NCBI GenBank assembly: GCA_947624325.1 | Contig: CANQJT010000009.1 | Span: forward strand, 1 to 59,190 | From: Candidatus Gastranaerophilales bacterium | GTDB taxonomy: Bacteria; Cyanobacteriota; Vampirovibrionia; Gastranaerophilales; Gastranaerophilaceae | Reading direction: 5' to 3' | Length of the DNA: 59,190 bases | In this document: positions 37,953-48,973 of the stretch, one piece after another | How positions within the stretch are numbered: the stretch's first letter is position 1 | Layout of the letters: each line of letters begins with the position of its first letter | Position numbers and translations under genes: made by a program | The notes under the pieces: generated by a model | The model's database searches: none | Told to the model about the DNA's origin: nothing | Seen by the model: only the letters and a program-made list of their open reading frames with translations

Positions 37953-40900
37953 TTATTCAATTGTATAGTCGGTTAGTTCGGGTGTACCAAACATTCCTTC
38001 TATTTCTTCCAAGATAGCAGATGGTTTTCTTGCATTGTTCTTTTCTGCCGCTCTTCTTTGAGCTTCTCTATCCTTTTCTTCAGATGCATTTGTTAAATGG
38101 TAGAAACCTGTACCTGCAGGAATTAAACGACCGATAATAACGTTTTCTTTTAATCCTCTTAACAGGTCTTTTTTACCTTCAACCGCAGCTTCTGTAAGAA
38201 TTCTTGTGGTTTCTTGGAATGATGCTGCAGATATAAAGCTTTCGGTATTTAAACTTGCTTTTGTTATACCTAAAAGTACTGCTTCATATGTAGCTTCAAC
38301 ACCGCCTGCAGCTTTAACCGCTTCATTTTCCTGAAGAACTTCTTTTAGTTCTAAGAATTCACCTGGAAGTAATTTGGTATCGCCTGATTCAAGAATTTTA
38401 ACTTTCTTTGTCATTTGTCTTACGATTACTTCAACGTGTTTATCAGCGATTTCAACACCCTGTGAACGATATACTCTTTGTACTTCGTCTACTAAGTATT
38501 GTTGAGCAGCTTCTACTCCGTTTAATCTTATAACATCGTGTGGGTTTAAAGGTCCTCCTGTAAGAGCTTGACCAGCCTTTATATCTTGTCCGTTTGCAAC
38601 AATGATATTTGAATCAATGGAGTATTTAACTTCCTGACGACCGTTTTCACCGTTTAAGAATAAACGGGGAATATCATCTTCAATTTCAATTTCTGCTTTA
38701 CCTGCATACTCTGCAACAACAGCAGAATCTTTAGGCTTTCTTGCTTCAAGAAGTTCTTCTACACGAGGCAAACCTTGAACGATATCGCCTGTTTTTTGTC
38801 TTTCAAATACTAATGTCGCAATCATATCACCACGGTTAACTAATGAACCGTTTGCAACCTGAAGCATTGTTCCGGGACTGATTAAGTATGGTCTGCCGAC
38901 TCTTAATGTAATTGAATTTTTATCTGTTTTTACAACCAAGCCCGATAATTCAGATGTTTCTCCGCCTTCGGATATTACGGCATCCATTTTTACCAAATCA
39001 CCTTTTTTTACAACAGGTTTTGATTTTGTTTGCACCTTAACTTCGCTGCTGTCTGAAACAAGAAGTAATCTTCTTACATCCTGATTGTTTTCTTTAATAC
39101 TTGCAACAGCATCACTGATTGCAAGAACTTGAGTTTTAGCAACCGGTGTTTTTGGTTTTATAATTTCGCCTTCAGAAACTAATAATTCTGTCTGCATTGA
39201 AGCTGAGGTCTTTGATTGTCCTTCAAATTCTCTTCTTACAATTAAGTTTTCAAGTACTACAATCTTTAAATTATTATTTTCATCGAGTTCAACTAAACCT
39301 TTTAAGTGGCTTAAGTATCCGCCCATTTGAAGAACTAAGCTTGTTCTGGTTAATACACTGCCGTCAAGATTTCTTACTCTTGCACCATCTTTATACTGTA
39401 ATTGTGTTACAGGTACCAAATCAATTTCTTCATCTGTTGAATTAAATTTAATAGAAACATCTTTTGTATCAATATTAAATCTTTGAACAGGTCTTACTAA
39501 GATTTGTATAGGCTGATTTGAAATTGCTTTTTCATCTAATGCTGCTACACCTAAATCTTCTTCTAAGTCGTCTATTTCAAGATTATCCTTGTCGTTGTCT
39601 ATTATTGTTACGATTGAATCAACTTTAGCTTTAATTTTTGGTGCAATTTCAGTACCTTTTTTAACAACTTCGCCTTCATCAACTTTGAGTTCGCCTATTC
39701 CGCTTAAGTTATATATTTCACCCGGGCGGATTACAACTTCATGTATCATTTCGTTGAATTCTTTTATTTCAACAATACCGTCGATGTGTGCATATAAGTC
39801 TTTTACAACTTCTGTTCCTGCGGTTACAAATGTTCCTGACTCAACCATTTTTAATGCTGAATCTTTATTAACCTGATGGATTTCATCAGGGATGAATATT
39901 ACTTCACCCGGTTTGGTAATGATTTGATTTTCATCAACTTCAATACCGTTATATCTGATTTCACCCGAAGATGGAACAGTATATTCTTCATCCATAAGTT
40001 CTGCGATAATCATACCGCTTTCAACAACAGTATCAATCGGTGCTTTAACGATATATTTTTCACCCGTCTTTTTAACTGTCCAGATTTGTTCTTTCTTTGT
40101 TTGTTCAAATGTTGCATTTGATGCCGTGATTGAAGCAATTACAATGGTTAATTCTTTACCTTGTACAATTTTCTTAATCTTTTTACCGTCAAATTTAACA
40201 TCTTCAACTTTAAGATTATCACCAAGTCTGACTTCACCGCCGTGTTCGGAAATAATATGAATTTCCGCCAGTTTTTCACCTTCTTTTACGGCTTTTCCGT
40301 CTTGAACAAGTATTGTAGAACCGCCCGGTAAGTTATAAACATCACCGCCAAGCACCCAAACAATACCGTTTTTACTTGCAGTTCTTGAAATGTTGCCTTG
40401 TCTGTCTTTCTTTTCATCTGCAACAAAGTCTTCAAAAACTATTTCACCGGATAAATCAGAGGTAATATCTTTTGTAGCCTTTTCTGTTAAACGGCTTCCG
40501 TCTCCGCCTGAAACAGGTTCATAAACGGCAATTTTATCGCCTTTTTTGATTTCCTGTCCTTCATGTACATAAAGTATAGCCCCTGAAGGTATATGATATT
40601 TTTTAGTTTTTGTACCTGATTTGATTTCCATATCAGATTCTTGAACCGTTATTGCAACATTATCTCCGTGACGAGTTCTTAAATCTCTTGTAAATATTTT
40701 TGTTACAATTTTACCGTCAACATCTGAGATAATTTCTTTCATTGCACCTGCACCTTTGAATACACCGCCGGTGTGGAAGGTTCTCATTGTTAACTGTGTT
40801 CCGGGTTCACCGATTGACTGTGCTGCAATAATACCGATTGCTTCACCTACATCAACCAATTTTTGTGTAGTCATTGCCCAGCCGTAACATTTTTGGCATA

Positions 40901-41804
40901 TACCATATTCAAGTTCACATGTTAGAGGTGAACGAACCTTTAATTGATGCAAATCTAACGGTTTTATTTTTCTTATATCATCTCTGTTAATTGTTGTATC
41001 TGCAGGGATGATAACATTTCCGTCTTTATCTTTAATATCTTCGGCTATTGTTCTTCCTAATAATCTTTCGGTTAAGGGAGCAACAATTTTTTCACCGTCG
41101 GAAATATCCGTCATTAAGATACCCTTGTGTGTTCCGCAATCATGGTCACGAATTATAACATCTTGAGCTACATCAACAAGTCTTCTTGTTAAATAACCGG
41201 AGTCTGCTGTTTTTAATGCGGTATCAACCAGCCCTTTTCTTGCACCGTATGATGAAATAATATATTCAGTAACGGATAAGCCTTCTTTAAAGTTCGATTT
41301 AATAGGCAAGTCAATGATTTGACCTTGAGCATCAGCCATCAAACCTCTCATACCAACCAGCTGTGATACCTGTGAAACGTTACCTCTTGCACCTGAGAAT
41401 GCCATCATATATACGGGGTTTAATCTGTCGAAATTTTCAACAACTCTTGCCGTTAATTTTGATGTAGTCTCTGACCAAGTATCGATAACTTTTGTGTATC
41501 TTTCTACTTCTGTTATGTCGCCTTTTAAATATCTGTGTGTTGATTTTTCAATCTCTTTTTCAGCTTCATTTAAAAGTTCTTTCTTATCTGCAGGTACTGA
41601 TAAATCTGCTATAGATATTGTTGTACCTGATTTTGTTGCATAGTGATATCCTAAATTCTTAAGATTATCTGCTAATGTCGCAGTCTTAGCACCGCCAAAT
41701 TCAAGATATACCTGCGCTAATAATTTATTAATCGACTTTTTATTCACCTGTTCATTGATGAAATCAAACGATTTTTTTGTATTCTTATGTACTAATGTAT
41801 CCAT
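37953..41804 (-). CDS. rpoC2: RNA polymerase beta' subunit, C-terminal part (cyanobacterial-type RpoC2)
   Basis: A 1283-residue protein corresponding to the C-terminal part of beta'. The start region (KTATLADNLKNLGYHYATKS, then TRRLVDVAQDVIIRDHDCGT) follows cyanobacterial RpoC2 closely. Zinc-binding Cys are at about C223, C296, C303 and C306. The first trigger-loop arm is IGEPGTQLTMRTFHTGG at about 331-347. The second resumes near residue 1000 (GDIVQGLPRVEELLEARKPK), leaving an insertion of about 650 residues with repeated barrel-like motifs (YNLPGGSTILVQDGKAVKEG, YVHEGQEIKKGDKIAVYE), as in cyanobacterial SI3. The gene starts 23 bp after rpoC1, not a frameshift of a fused gene. Confidence 0.97.
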   Translation of the reverse strand: MDTLVHKNTKKSFDFINEQVNKKSINKLLAQVYLEFGGAKTATLADNLKNLGYHYATKSGTTISIADLSVPADKKELLNEAEKEIEKSTHRYLKGDITEVERYTKVIDTWSETTSKLTARVVENFDRLNPVYMMAFSGARGNVSQVSQLVGMRGLMADAQGQIIDLPIKSNFKEGLSVTEYIISSYGARKGLVDTALKTADSGYLTRRLVDVAQDVIIRDHDCGTHKGILMTDISDGEKIVAPLTERLLGRTIAEDIKDKDGNVIIPADTTINRDDIRKIKPLDLHQLKVRSPLTCELEYGICQKCYGWAMTTQKLVDVGEAIGIIAAQSIGEPGTQLTMRTFHTGGVFKGAGAMKEIISDVDGKIVTKIFTRDLRTRHGDNVAITVQESDMEIKSGTKTKKYHIPSGAILYVHEGQEIKKGDKIAVYEPVSGGDGSRLTEKATKDITSDLSGEIVFEDFVADEKKDRQGNISRTASKNGIVWVLGGDVYNLPGGSTILVQDGKAVKEGEKLAEIHIISEHGGEVRLGDNLKVEDVKFDGKKIKKIVQGKELTIVIASITASNATFEQTKKEQIWTVKKTGEKYIVKAPIDTVVESGMIIAELMDEEYTVPSSGEIRYNGIEVDENQIITKPGEVIFIPDEIHQVNKDSALKMVESGTFVTAGTEVVKDLYAHIDGIVEIKEFNEMIHEVVIRPGEIYNLSGIGELKVDEGEVVKKGTEIAPKIKAKVDSIVTIIDNDKDNLEIDDLEEDLGVAALDEKAISNQPIQILVRPVQRFNIDTKDVSIKFNSTDEEIDLVPVTQLQYKDGARVRNLDGSVLTRTSLVLQMGGYLSHLKGLVELDENNNLKIVVLENLIVRREFEGQSKTSASMQTELLVSEGEIIKPKTPVAKTQVLAISDAVASIKENNQDVRRLLLVSDSSEVKVQTKSKPVVKKGDLVKMDAVISEGGETSELSGLVVKTDKNSITLRVGRPYLISPGTMLQVANGSLVNRGDMIATLVFERQKTGDIVQGLPRVEELLEARKPKDSAVVAEYAGKAEIEIEDDIPRLFLNGENGRQEVKYSIDSNIIVANGQDIKAGQALTGGPLNPHDVIRLNGVEAAQQYLVDEVQRVYRSQGVEIADKHVEVIVRQMTKKVKILESGDTKLLPGEFLELKEVLQENEAVKAAGGVEATYEAVLLGITKASLNTESFISAASFQETTRILTEAAVEGKKDLLRGLKENVIIGRLIPAGTGFYHLTNASEEKDREAQRRAAEKNNARKPSAILEEIEGMFGTPELTDYTIE

Positions 41805-41827
41805 GTTATTTTCACCCTTATTTTTAA

Positions 41828-43546
41828 CTACGATGCAAATATTGCATTTCTTACCGTTTCATTGAAGATAATTCTTCCGACTGTTGTTTCAAGTCTTTCG
41901 CCTTCTTCATCACGAACAATGATTTTATCATGAAGTTTTATAACACCTGTTTCGTGTGCTGCGATTGCATCTTCAAAACTGTAGAAGTATTTTAATTCCG
42001 TATTATTTTCGTCGTTGTTCATTAGAGTTAAATAATACATACCTAATACCATATCCTGAGAAGCGGCAATAATAGGTTTACCTGTTGCAGGAGCCAAAAT
42101 ATTATTTGTTGCTAACATTAACATTCTTGCTTCCGATTGAGCTTCTATTGATAACGGTACGTGTACAGCCATCTGGTCACCGTCGAAGTCAGCATTGAAT
42201 GCTGTACATACGAGTGGGTGTAATTGTATTGCTCTTCCTTCTACTAATACAGGTTCAAATGCTTGAATACCTAATCTGTGTAAGGTTGGAGCACGGTTTA
42301 ATAGTACCGGATGTCCGTCAATTACTTCTTCTAAGATATCCCATACTATTGCTTCAGATCTTTCTATCTTCTTTTTAGCGGATTTTATGTTCTGTACATA
42401 TCCTCTTTCAATTAATTTATTTACTACGAAAGGTTTAAACAATTCAATTGCCATTTCTTTAGGTAATCCGCATTGATGAAGTTTTAATTTCGGGCCTACT
42501 ACAATAACCGAACGACCTGAATAGTCAACACGTTTACCTAATAAGTTCTGTCTGAAACGACCTTGTTTACCTTCAATAATATTGCTTAATGATTTCAAAG
42601 GTCTGTTGCTCGGGCCTACAACCGTTCTGCCTCTTCTTCCGTTATCTATTAATGAGTCAACGGCTTCTTGAAGCATACGTTTTTCGTTTCTTACGATGAT
42701 TTCCGGTGCACCCATTTCCAATAATCTTAATAAACGATTATTTCTGTTAATAACTCTTCTGTATAAATCGTTTAAATCGGAGGTTGCAAATCTTCCGCCG
42801 TCCAATTGAACCATAGGTCTTAAATCAGGCGGTGTAACAGGTAATACATCCATTATTAACCAAGTAGGTTCTGTATTGCTTTCAAGAAGTGATTCAACTA
42901 ATCTTAATCTTTTAATTAATTTAGCTCTTCTTTGAACACTGCCTGATAAGCCGGATAATTCACCTCTTATTTCCTCTGCCATATCTTTTAAAGATATCTC
43001 GCCCAATAATTCTTTTATTGCTTCTGCTCCGATACCTACTTTTAATTGAGAATCTTCATTTTCAAGCATGAAGTCTTCATATTCTTCTTCACTTAATAAT
43101 TGATATTTTTTAAATTCACTGTCTGCAGGGTCTATAACAACATAATTGTTAAAGTATATAACCTGCTCAAGGTCTTTTAAAGTCATATCTAAAAGTAAGC
43201 CGAGGTAACTTGGTATCCCTTTTAAGAACCAAATATGGCTGACAGGAGCGGCAAGTTTTATGTGTCCCATTCTGTGACGTCTTACTTTTGAATCCGTAAC
43301 TTCAACACCGCATCTTTCGCAGATAATACCTTTATGTCTTACTCTTTTATATTTACCGCAATAGCATTCCCAGTCCTTTGTAGGTCCGAAAATCCTTTCG
43401 CAGAACAAACCGTCTCTTTCGGGTTTTAATGTACGATAGTTAATGGTTTCAGGTTTTGTTACTTCACCGTATGACCATTTAAGTATACGCTCAGGGGAGG
43501 CTATACTTATTCGTATATAATCAAAATAATCTATACTTGTAGACAA
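41828..43546 (-). CDS. rpoC1: RNA polymerase beta' subunit, N-terminal part (cyanobacterial-type RpoC1/gamma)
   Basis: A 572-residue protein corresponding to the N-terminal part of beta'. The zinc-binding clamp segment has Cys in [20 protein letters not shown]. The catalytic motif [16 protein letters not shown], whose three Asp hold the active-site magnesium, is near residue 450. It also has [18 protein letters not shown] and [14 protein letters not shown]. The protein ends at [16 protein letters not shown], the same region where cyanobacterial gamma subunits end. It is a little shorter than the roughly 620 residues of cyanobacterial RpoC1. It lies 20 bp after rpoB. Confidence 0.98.
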   Translation of the reverse strand: MSTSIDYFDYIRISIASPERILKWSYGEVTKPETINYRTLKPERDGLFCERIFGPTKDWECYCGKYKRVRHKGIICERCGVEVTDSKVRRHRMGHIKLAAPVSHIWFLKGIPSYLGLLLDMTLKDLEQVIYFNNYVVIDPADSEFKKYQLLSEEEYEDFMLENEDSQLKVGIGAEAIKELLGEISLKDMAEEIRGELSGLSGSVQRRAKLIKRLRLVESLLESNTEPTWLIMDVLPVTPPDLRPMVQLDGGRFATSDLNDLYRRVINRNNRLLRLLEMGAPEIIVRNEKRMLQEAVDSLIDNGRRGRTVVGPSNRPLKSLSNIIEGKQGRFRQNLLGKRVDYSGRSVIVVGPKLKLHQCGLPKEMAIELFKPFVVNKLIERGYVQNIKSAKKKIERSEAIVWDILEEVIDGHPVLLNRAPTLHRLGIQAFEPVLVEGRAIQLHPLVCTAFNADFDGDQMAVHVPLSIEAQSEARMLMLATNNILAPATGKPIIAASQDMVLGMYYLTLMNNDENNTELKYFYSFEDAIAAHETGVIKLHDKIIVRDEEGERLETTVGRIIFNETVRNAIFAS

Positions 43547-43566
43547 TTTCTTTCTCCTTTAATCTT

Positions 43567-46500
43567 CTATTCCTTAAATGAACTTGGAGTTTCCAAGAAG
43601 TTAATATTTAATAATTCAGAATCGATATCGGAAAGTATTCTCTTTGGAGCTGCCTTTCTTAAATCGTCTGTATCAGACATTAAATCAACTTCTTCACCGC
43701 TCTTCTTAGATACTGATATATCTAAACCGATACTTTGTAATTCTCTTACAAGTACTTTGAATGATTCAGGTATACCCGGTCTTGGAATATTATCGCCTTT
43801 TACGATAGCTTCATATGCTCTTGAACGACCGTTAACATCATCTGACTTGATTGTCAGCATTTCTTGAAGTGTATAAGCCGCACCGTATGCTTCTAAAGCC
43901 CAAACTTCCATTTCACCGAATCTCTGTCCGCCGAATTGAGCTTTACCGCCTAAAGGCTGTTGTGTTACTAATGAATATGGACCTGTTGACCTTGCGTGGA
44001 TTTTATCATCTACTAAGTGAACAAGTTTTAAGAAGTATGTTATACCTACTGAAACTGGTCTGTCAAAAGGTTCACCCGTTCTTCCGTCATATAGAAGAAC
44101 TTTTCCGTCTTCGCCTACCCAGTCGCAGCCTGATTCTTTTATACCTCTTAATAATTCATATTTTGTTGATATTTCTGATTTATTTTCACCGTACATTTCG
44201 TCGAATGATGGTGCTTCATAGTAATCGCCCGTTAAGTATGATGCTAAGCCAAGCAAGCATTCATATGTCTGACCTACATTCATACGAGAAGGTACACCCA
44301 GAGGGTTTAATACGATATCAACAGGAGTTCCGTCAGGTAAGAACGGCATATCTTCTTTAGGTAATATTCTTGAAACAATACCTTTATTTCCGTGTCTTCC
44401 TGCTAACTTATCACCTACCGATACCTTACGTTTTTGTGCTATATAGACTTTAATTAATGTATTTGCACCGGGCATTAATTCATCGCCTTTTTCACGGTCA
44501 AATACTTTAACATCGACTACTCTTCCGCCTTCACCGTGAGGTACTCTTAATGAGTTATCTTTTACATCTCTTGCTTTTTCAGCAAAGATTGCTCTTAATA
44601 ACTTTTCTTCGGGCGGATGTTCGGATTCACCTTTTGGTGTTACTTTTCCGACTAAGATGTCATCCGCATAAACTCTTGCACCTATACGAACAATACCTCT
44701 TTCATCCAAGTGTCTTAGTGAATCTTCAGATACATTAGGAACTTCTCTTGTAATTTCTTCAGGTCCTAATTTTGTTTGTCTTGCTTCGATTTCAAGTTTT
44801 TCAATATGTAATGATGTAAATACATCATCATATACGCATCTTTCACTTAAAAGGATAGCATCTTCGAAGTTATATCCTTCCCAAGGCATATATGCTACTA
44901 AAACATTTTTACCCAGTGAAAGTTCGCCGTAATGGGTTGAAGCACCGTCTGCTATTACATCGCCTGCTTTAACCTTGTCGCCTTCAGATACTATCGGTTT
45001 TTGGTTGATGCAGGTATCTTGGTTGCTTCTTACATATTTCATTAATTGATATTTATGTAATTTGTTTGATTTATCTTTTATCCAGATTTCTTCACCGACT
45101 ACTTTTACAACGGTTCCGTCTACATCTGAAACAACAACCATACAAGAGTCTTTAGCTGCTCTTTTTTCCAAACCCGTTGCAACAACAGGTCTATCGGTAA
45201 TTAAAAGAGGAACTGCCTGACGCTGCATGTTAGAACCCATTAGGGCTCTATTGGCGTCATCGTGTTCAATAAACGGAATAACCGAAGTAGCAACTGAGAT
45301 AACCTGAATAGGTGAAACACCCATATAGTCAACTCTTTTTGATTCGCCCATTGTAAATTCGGATTTATAACGAATTGGTACATATTGAGCTTTTATGCTT
45401 CTATCCGGATTTAATGTTAAGTCAGAAGGTGCTACACGGAAGTTTTCTTCTTCATCAGCACTCATATAATGTACTTCATTTGTTACAACACCGTCTTTTA
45501 CTACGAAGTAAGGTGTTTCAATAAATCCGTAATCATTAACTCTTGCGTGTGTAGCTAACGAACCTATCAAACCTGCGTTAGGACCTTCGGGGGTTTCTAT
45601 CGGGCATATTCTTCCGTAGTGTGACGGGTGAATATCACGAACTGCAAACCCTGCTCTTTCTCTGACAAGACCTCCGGGGCCTAATGCTGATATACGTCTT
45701 TTATGTGTTAACTCTGATAACGGGTTAACCTGATCCATAAACTGTGATAACTGTGATGAACCGAAGAATTCTTTTAATGACGCAATCAACGGTTTTGTAT
45801 TTAATAAGTTCAACGGAGTAAGTGTTTCAGAATTTTGAAGTGTCATTCTTTCTTTAACGATTCTTTCAATTCTTGATAAACCTACTCTGAATTGGTTTTG
45901 CAGTAGTTCACCGACCGAGCGGATTCTTCTGTTTCCTAAGTGGTCGATATCATCGCAGCTTCCTTCATCGTATGTTAAGTTAATTAAGTACTCAACGGCT
46001 GCAACTAAGTCTTGAATTGTTAATGTTCTTTGTGTTTCAGCTACGTTTAAGTTTAATTTTTTATTTAACTTATAACGACCAACTCTGCCGATATCATATT
46101 TCTTATCATCAAAGAAACGAGCTTCAATAATTGAACGACCGCCTGCAGCAGATGCAGGATCACCGGGACGAAGCTTTTTATATACTTCAATTAATGCATC
46201 ATCCGTTGTTTCTGCCGTATCTTTTTCCAATGTTTTCTTTAAAAACTCAAAGTGAGTAAATAATGTTTCCATTTCTGAAACTGTTATACCTAAAGCTTTT
46301 AATAAGGTAGTTGCTAAGATTTTTCTGTTTTTATCTATTTTTACATAAATTATATCGTTAGCATCAGTTTCTATTTTTAACCATGCACCTCTGTTTGGAA
46401 TTAAGGTTGCATTAAATAATCTCTTACCCGTAGGAGATATTTCTCTTTTGTAATATATACCGGGTGAACGAACAATCTGTGATACAACAACTCTTTCCGC

Positions 46501-46881
46501 ACCGTTTACAATAAATGTACCTTTATTTGTCATGGTCGGAATGTCGCCGATATAAACTTCCTGTTCTTTAATTTCACCTGTATCACGGTTTACAAGTCTT
46601 GCCATTACACGCAATTGTTTTGCGTATGTAGCATCATGAATTCTTGCTTCTTCCAAAGAGTACTTTGGATTATCAAAAGTATAATTAGGCAAAAAGTGTA
46701 ATTCTAATCTGCCTGTATAGTCTTTAATAGGAGAATATGAAAGAAATTCTTCTTTCAACCCTTCTTTTAAAAACCATTCAAATGACTTTTTCTGAATTTC
46801 GATTAAATCCGGAAGATCATCCAATCTTGTTTTGGGCATGCCCATCGGAGTTATTCTCTCAGAATATGGTTTCTTTAACAT
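43567..46881 (-). CDS. rpoB: RNA polymerase beta subunit
   Basis: A 1104-residue RpoB. It contains the rifampicin-binding region ([32 protein letters not shown]), the [15 protein letters not shown] segment, and C-terminal [19 protein letters not shown] and [20 protein letters not shown]. The length is close to cyanobacterial RpoB (about 1100 aa) and lacks the large E. coli lineage insertions. Residues in the rifampicin region look wild-type ([14 protein letters not shown]). GAGAGGTG gives a strong start. It is first in the rpoB-rpoC1-rpoC2 operon. The ribosomal protein genes rplK-rplL that often precede it are not adjacent here. Confidence 0.98.
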   Translation of the reverse strand: MLKKPYSERITPMGMPKTRLDDLPDLIEIQKKSFEWFLKEGLKEEFLSYSPIKDYTGRLELHFLPNYTFDNPKYSLEEARIHDATYAKQLRVMARLVNRDTGEIKEQEVYIGDIPTMTNKGTFIVNGAERVVVSQIVRSPGIYYKREISPTGKRLFNATLIPNRGAWLKIETDANDIIYVKIDKNRKILATTLLKALGITVSEMETLFTHFEFLKKTLEKDTAETTDDALIEVYKKLRPGDPASAAGGRSIIEARFFDDKKYDIGRVGRYKLNKKLNLNVAETQRTLTIQDLVAAVEYLINLTYDEGSCDDIDHLGNRRIRSVGELLQNQFRVGLSRIERIVKERMTLQNSETLTPLNLLNTKPLIASLKEFFGSSQLSQFMDQVNPLSELTHKRRISALGPGGLVRERAGFAVRDIHPSHYGRICPIETPEGPNAGLIGSLATHARVNDYGFIETPYFVVKDGVVTNEVHYMSADEEENFRVAPSDLTLNPDRSIKAQYVPIRYKSEFTMGESKRVDYMGVSPIQVISVATSVIPFIEHDDANRALMGSNMQRQAVPLLITDRPVVATGLEKRAAKDSCMVVVSDVDGTVVKVVGEEIWIKDKSNKLHKYQLMKYVRSNQDTCINQKPIVSEGDKVKAGDVIADGASTHYGELSLGKNVLVAYMPWEGYNFEDAILLSERCVYDDVFTSLHIEKLEIEARQTKLGPEEITREVPNVSEDSLRHLDERGIVRIGARVYADDILVGKVTPKGESEHPPEEKLLRAIFAEKARDVKDNSLRVPHGEGGRVVDVKVFDREKGDELMPGANTLIKVYIAQKRKVSVGDKLAGRHGNKGIVSRILPKEDMPFLPDGTPVDIVLNPLGVPSRMNVGQTYECLLGLASYLTGDYYEAPSFDEMYGENKSEISTKYELLRGIKESGCDWVGEDGKVLLYDGRTGEPFDRPVSVGITYFLKLVHLVDDKIHARSTGPYSLVTQQPLGGKAQFGGQRFGEMEVWALEAYGAAYTLQEMLTIKSDDVNGRSRAYEAIVKGDNIPRPGIPESFKVLVRELQSIGLDISVSKKSGEEVDLMSDTDDLRKAAPKRILSDIDSELLNINFLETPSSFKE

Positions 46882-47203
46882 TCATTCACCTCTCATTATG
46901 TGGTGTACTACAACTATAAAATTAAAATTATTATTAATATTTTGGGCTTTTACCGCTTTTTGCGGTTTGTTTTTTTTGTGCTTAAACGCACTGACAGCCA
47001 TTATAAAATGATACTTGCTAAAACATACCCGTCAAGAAAAAAAACAATTTTAAAAGATTTTGTTAAACAAATGTTTACAATAAACATGTTTTTTATTTTA
47101 TAAGTGCCTTAAACCCTTATAAAATTTGATTTGTACTGTCAAGTCCCATAAAATTTTCGATGTGCTTTATTATATCCTAATGTAATGTTATAATTTTTTT
47201 ATT
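46882..47203. promoter_or_regulatory. rpoB leader region, 322 bases without a gene
   Basis: This divergent region holds the rpoB promoter(s). On the minus strand a perfect TTGACA (47142-47137) is followed after 15 bp by TATAAG (47121-47116). A second -10 candidate, TATAAT, is at 47005-47000. Between them and rpoB are two small hairpins, GTGC-loop-GCAC (46978-46991) and ACCGC-TTTTT-GCGGT (46952-46966). The second is followed by T residues on the plus strand only, so it would terminate antisense, not rpoB, transcription. A leader of 110-230 nt is therefore possible. No ribosomal protein gene or riboswitch was recognised. Confidence 0.5.
47189..47194 (+). promoter_or_regulatory. Putative -10 box of the histidine kinase gene
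   Basis: TATAAT ends nine bases before the ATG at 47204. No Shine-Dalgarno sequence is present, so the transcript may be leaderless or nearly so. The -35 is weak. Confidence 0.35.
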
Positions 47204-48973
47204 ATGAATTTAAAAAATTTTCATCTTAACTCGCAGGTAAAATACATTATTACAGGACTTTTGAGCGGTACTGTTATTATATTTTTTATCGCCGTAATTT
47301 CCGTTAATAATATTCAAAATAAACTTGATAAAAATTATACTGAATTTGCTCAATTAATTACCAAAACTGCAGCAATGGCAACTTCAGATATTCAACATAC
47401 TTATAATACAAATCTGCCCGAAATACTTAGGCATAGATATACTGAATTTATTGAAAATAATGATGATATTTCTTTTATTGAATATAAGGATATTAATAAT
47501 AATATAATTTATTCGACAAAAAATAATGAGTTATCAAAAGATGATAAAACTACCGTTAATGTGAGTTCTCCGGTTATATTAAATGACAGAGTCACCGGCT
47601 CGGTTACTTTGGGGCTTACCGGCAACGAGGTTAAGTTAATTTCAGCCTCGGCAAAAAAAACCTTATTTACTATTTTTATTCTTACTTGGTTGACTTTTAC
47701 TTTAATATTACTGATAAATTTTATTTTAATGTCAAAAGAATTAAGTAAGTTATATAAAGGTGTTAAGCAGATTGCAACGGGTAAATTCGGCTATAAACTT
47801 GAATCTGAGCATATGGGTGAACTTACGGATGCTTTTAATGATATGTCTAAAATCCTTTCTAATTATGAAGAACAGAATATTGAACAACTTACACTTGAAA
47901 GGAATAAGCTCGAAGCTGTATTGATGAGTATTATAAACGGAGTTATTGTCTGCGATAACTTTGATAATGTTGTACTTGCCAATTCTGCCGCACTTAATAT
48001 GCTTGATGTTGAAGAAAAAAATTTATTAAATACAAAAATTCAAGATTTTACGGATACTCACGGTCAAAAGTGTTTTCTTGAAAAAATTGAAGAATTTAAG
48101 GATACTCCTTTAAATATCATTGAAATTAAGCCCATAGAATTTAATATTGAAGCCGGTAAAAAAACAATTAAAGCCATGATTTCCCCAATGTTTTCAAAAC
48201 AGCAGGATTATGTCGGCTATATAATTGTTTTAATAGATGTTACAAGAGAAACCGAAGTAAATAAATTAAAAAACACATTTATATCAAATGTTTCACACGA
48301 ATTAAGAACACCTGTTACGGTTTTAAGAACATACATAGATACACTTTGCAATAACAGCGATGATTTTGACGAGGAAACAAAAAAAGAATTCTTGCATACT
48401 GCTGATATGGAAGCTAAAAGACTCCATACAATGGTTAATGATATTTTGGATTTTTCAAGGCTTGAGTCGGGAAATGTATGTCTTAAAAAAGAATATGCGG
48501 ATATTGTTGAACTTCTGGTGCAAAATATTAATTCCATAAAAATTCTCGCAGATGAGAAAAATATTAATATTAATTTTGAAAAAACGGGCGAAGTGCCTAA
48601 AATCCCAATGAACATTGAAAGTATAGACAGAGTTATCCGAAATCTTTTATCTAATGCAATTAAATATTCGGATAACGGCAAAGATATTCTTGTAACGGTA
48701 AAACTCCAGGAAAATGCTAATTTTGTTGAGTTTTCGGTTAAAGATAACGGAATTGGTATTGCAAAAGAGCATTTGGATAAAATTTTTGACAGGTTTTACA
48801 GGGTTGAAAATGCCACTCATACGGTTAAAGGTACGGGACTTGGCTTGCATCTGGTTAAATTAACGGTTGAAAATTATCATAACGGCAGAATTATTGTTTC
48901 AAGCAAAGAAAATGAAGGCTCTACTTTTACAGTTATTCTTCCTGTTAATGTTAATGAGGAAGATTTAGTTTAA
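47204..48973 (+). CDS. Membrane-bound sensor histidine kinase
   Basis: A 589-residue two-component sensor. Two membrane segments (ITGLLSGTVIIFFIAVISV near the N-terminus and LFTIFILTWLTFTLILLINF near residue 160) flank a periplasmic sensing domain of about 125 residues. A HAMP segment (ELSKLYKGVKQIATGKFGYK) and a PAS domain follow. The HisKA domain has the phosphorylated H365 in FISNVSHELRTPVTVLRTYI. The ATPase domain has an N box (NLLSNAIKYSDNGKD), a G1 box (DNGIGI) and a G2 box (GTGLGLHL). The layout is like PhoR/WalK kinases. No response-regulator gene is adjacent in the window. It overlaps the next, convergent gene by 4 bp. Confidence 0.93.
   Translation: MNLKNFHLNSQVKYIITGLLSGTVIIFFIAVISVNNIQNKLDKNYTEFAQLITKTAAMATSDIQHTYNTNLPEILRHRYTEFIENNDDISFIEYKDINNNIIYSTKNNELSKDDKTTVNVSSPVILNDRVTGSVTLGLTGNEVKLISASAKKTLFTIFILTWLTFTLILLINFILMSKELSKLYKGVKQIATGKFGYKLESEHMGELTDAFNDMSKILSNYEEQNIEQLTLERNKLEAVLMSIINGVIVCDNFDNVVLANSAALNMLDVEEKNLLNTKIQDFTDTHGQKCFLEKIEEFKDTPLNIIEIKPIEFNIEAGKKTIKAMISPMFSKQQDYVGYIIVLIDVTRETEVNKLKNTFISNVSHELRTPVTVLRTYIDTLCNNSDDFDEETKKEFLHTADMEAKRLHTMVNDILDFSRLESGNVCLKKEYADIVELLVQNINSIKILADEKNININFEKTGEVPKIPMNIESIDRVIRNLLSNAIKYSDNGKDILVTVKLQENANFVEFSVKDNGIGIAKEHLDKIFDRFYRVENATHTVKGTGLGLHLVKLTVENYHNGRIIVSSKENEGSTFTVILPVNVNEEDLV

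Noticed and set aside
41805-41827. Possible frameshift splitting a single rpoC gene
   Set aside because: Both genes have their own start and stop and match the cyanobacterial RpoC1/RpoC2 boundary, so the split is natural.
46900-47103. 67-codon open frame upstream of rpoB
   Set aside because: Low-complexity AT-rich translation, no ribosome site, and it lies in the rpoB leader on the opposite strand.
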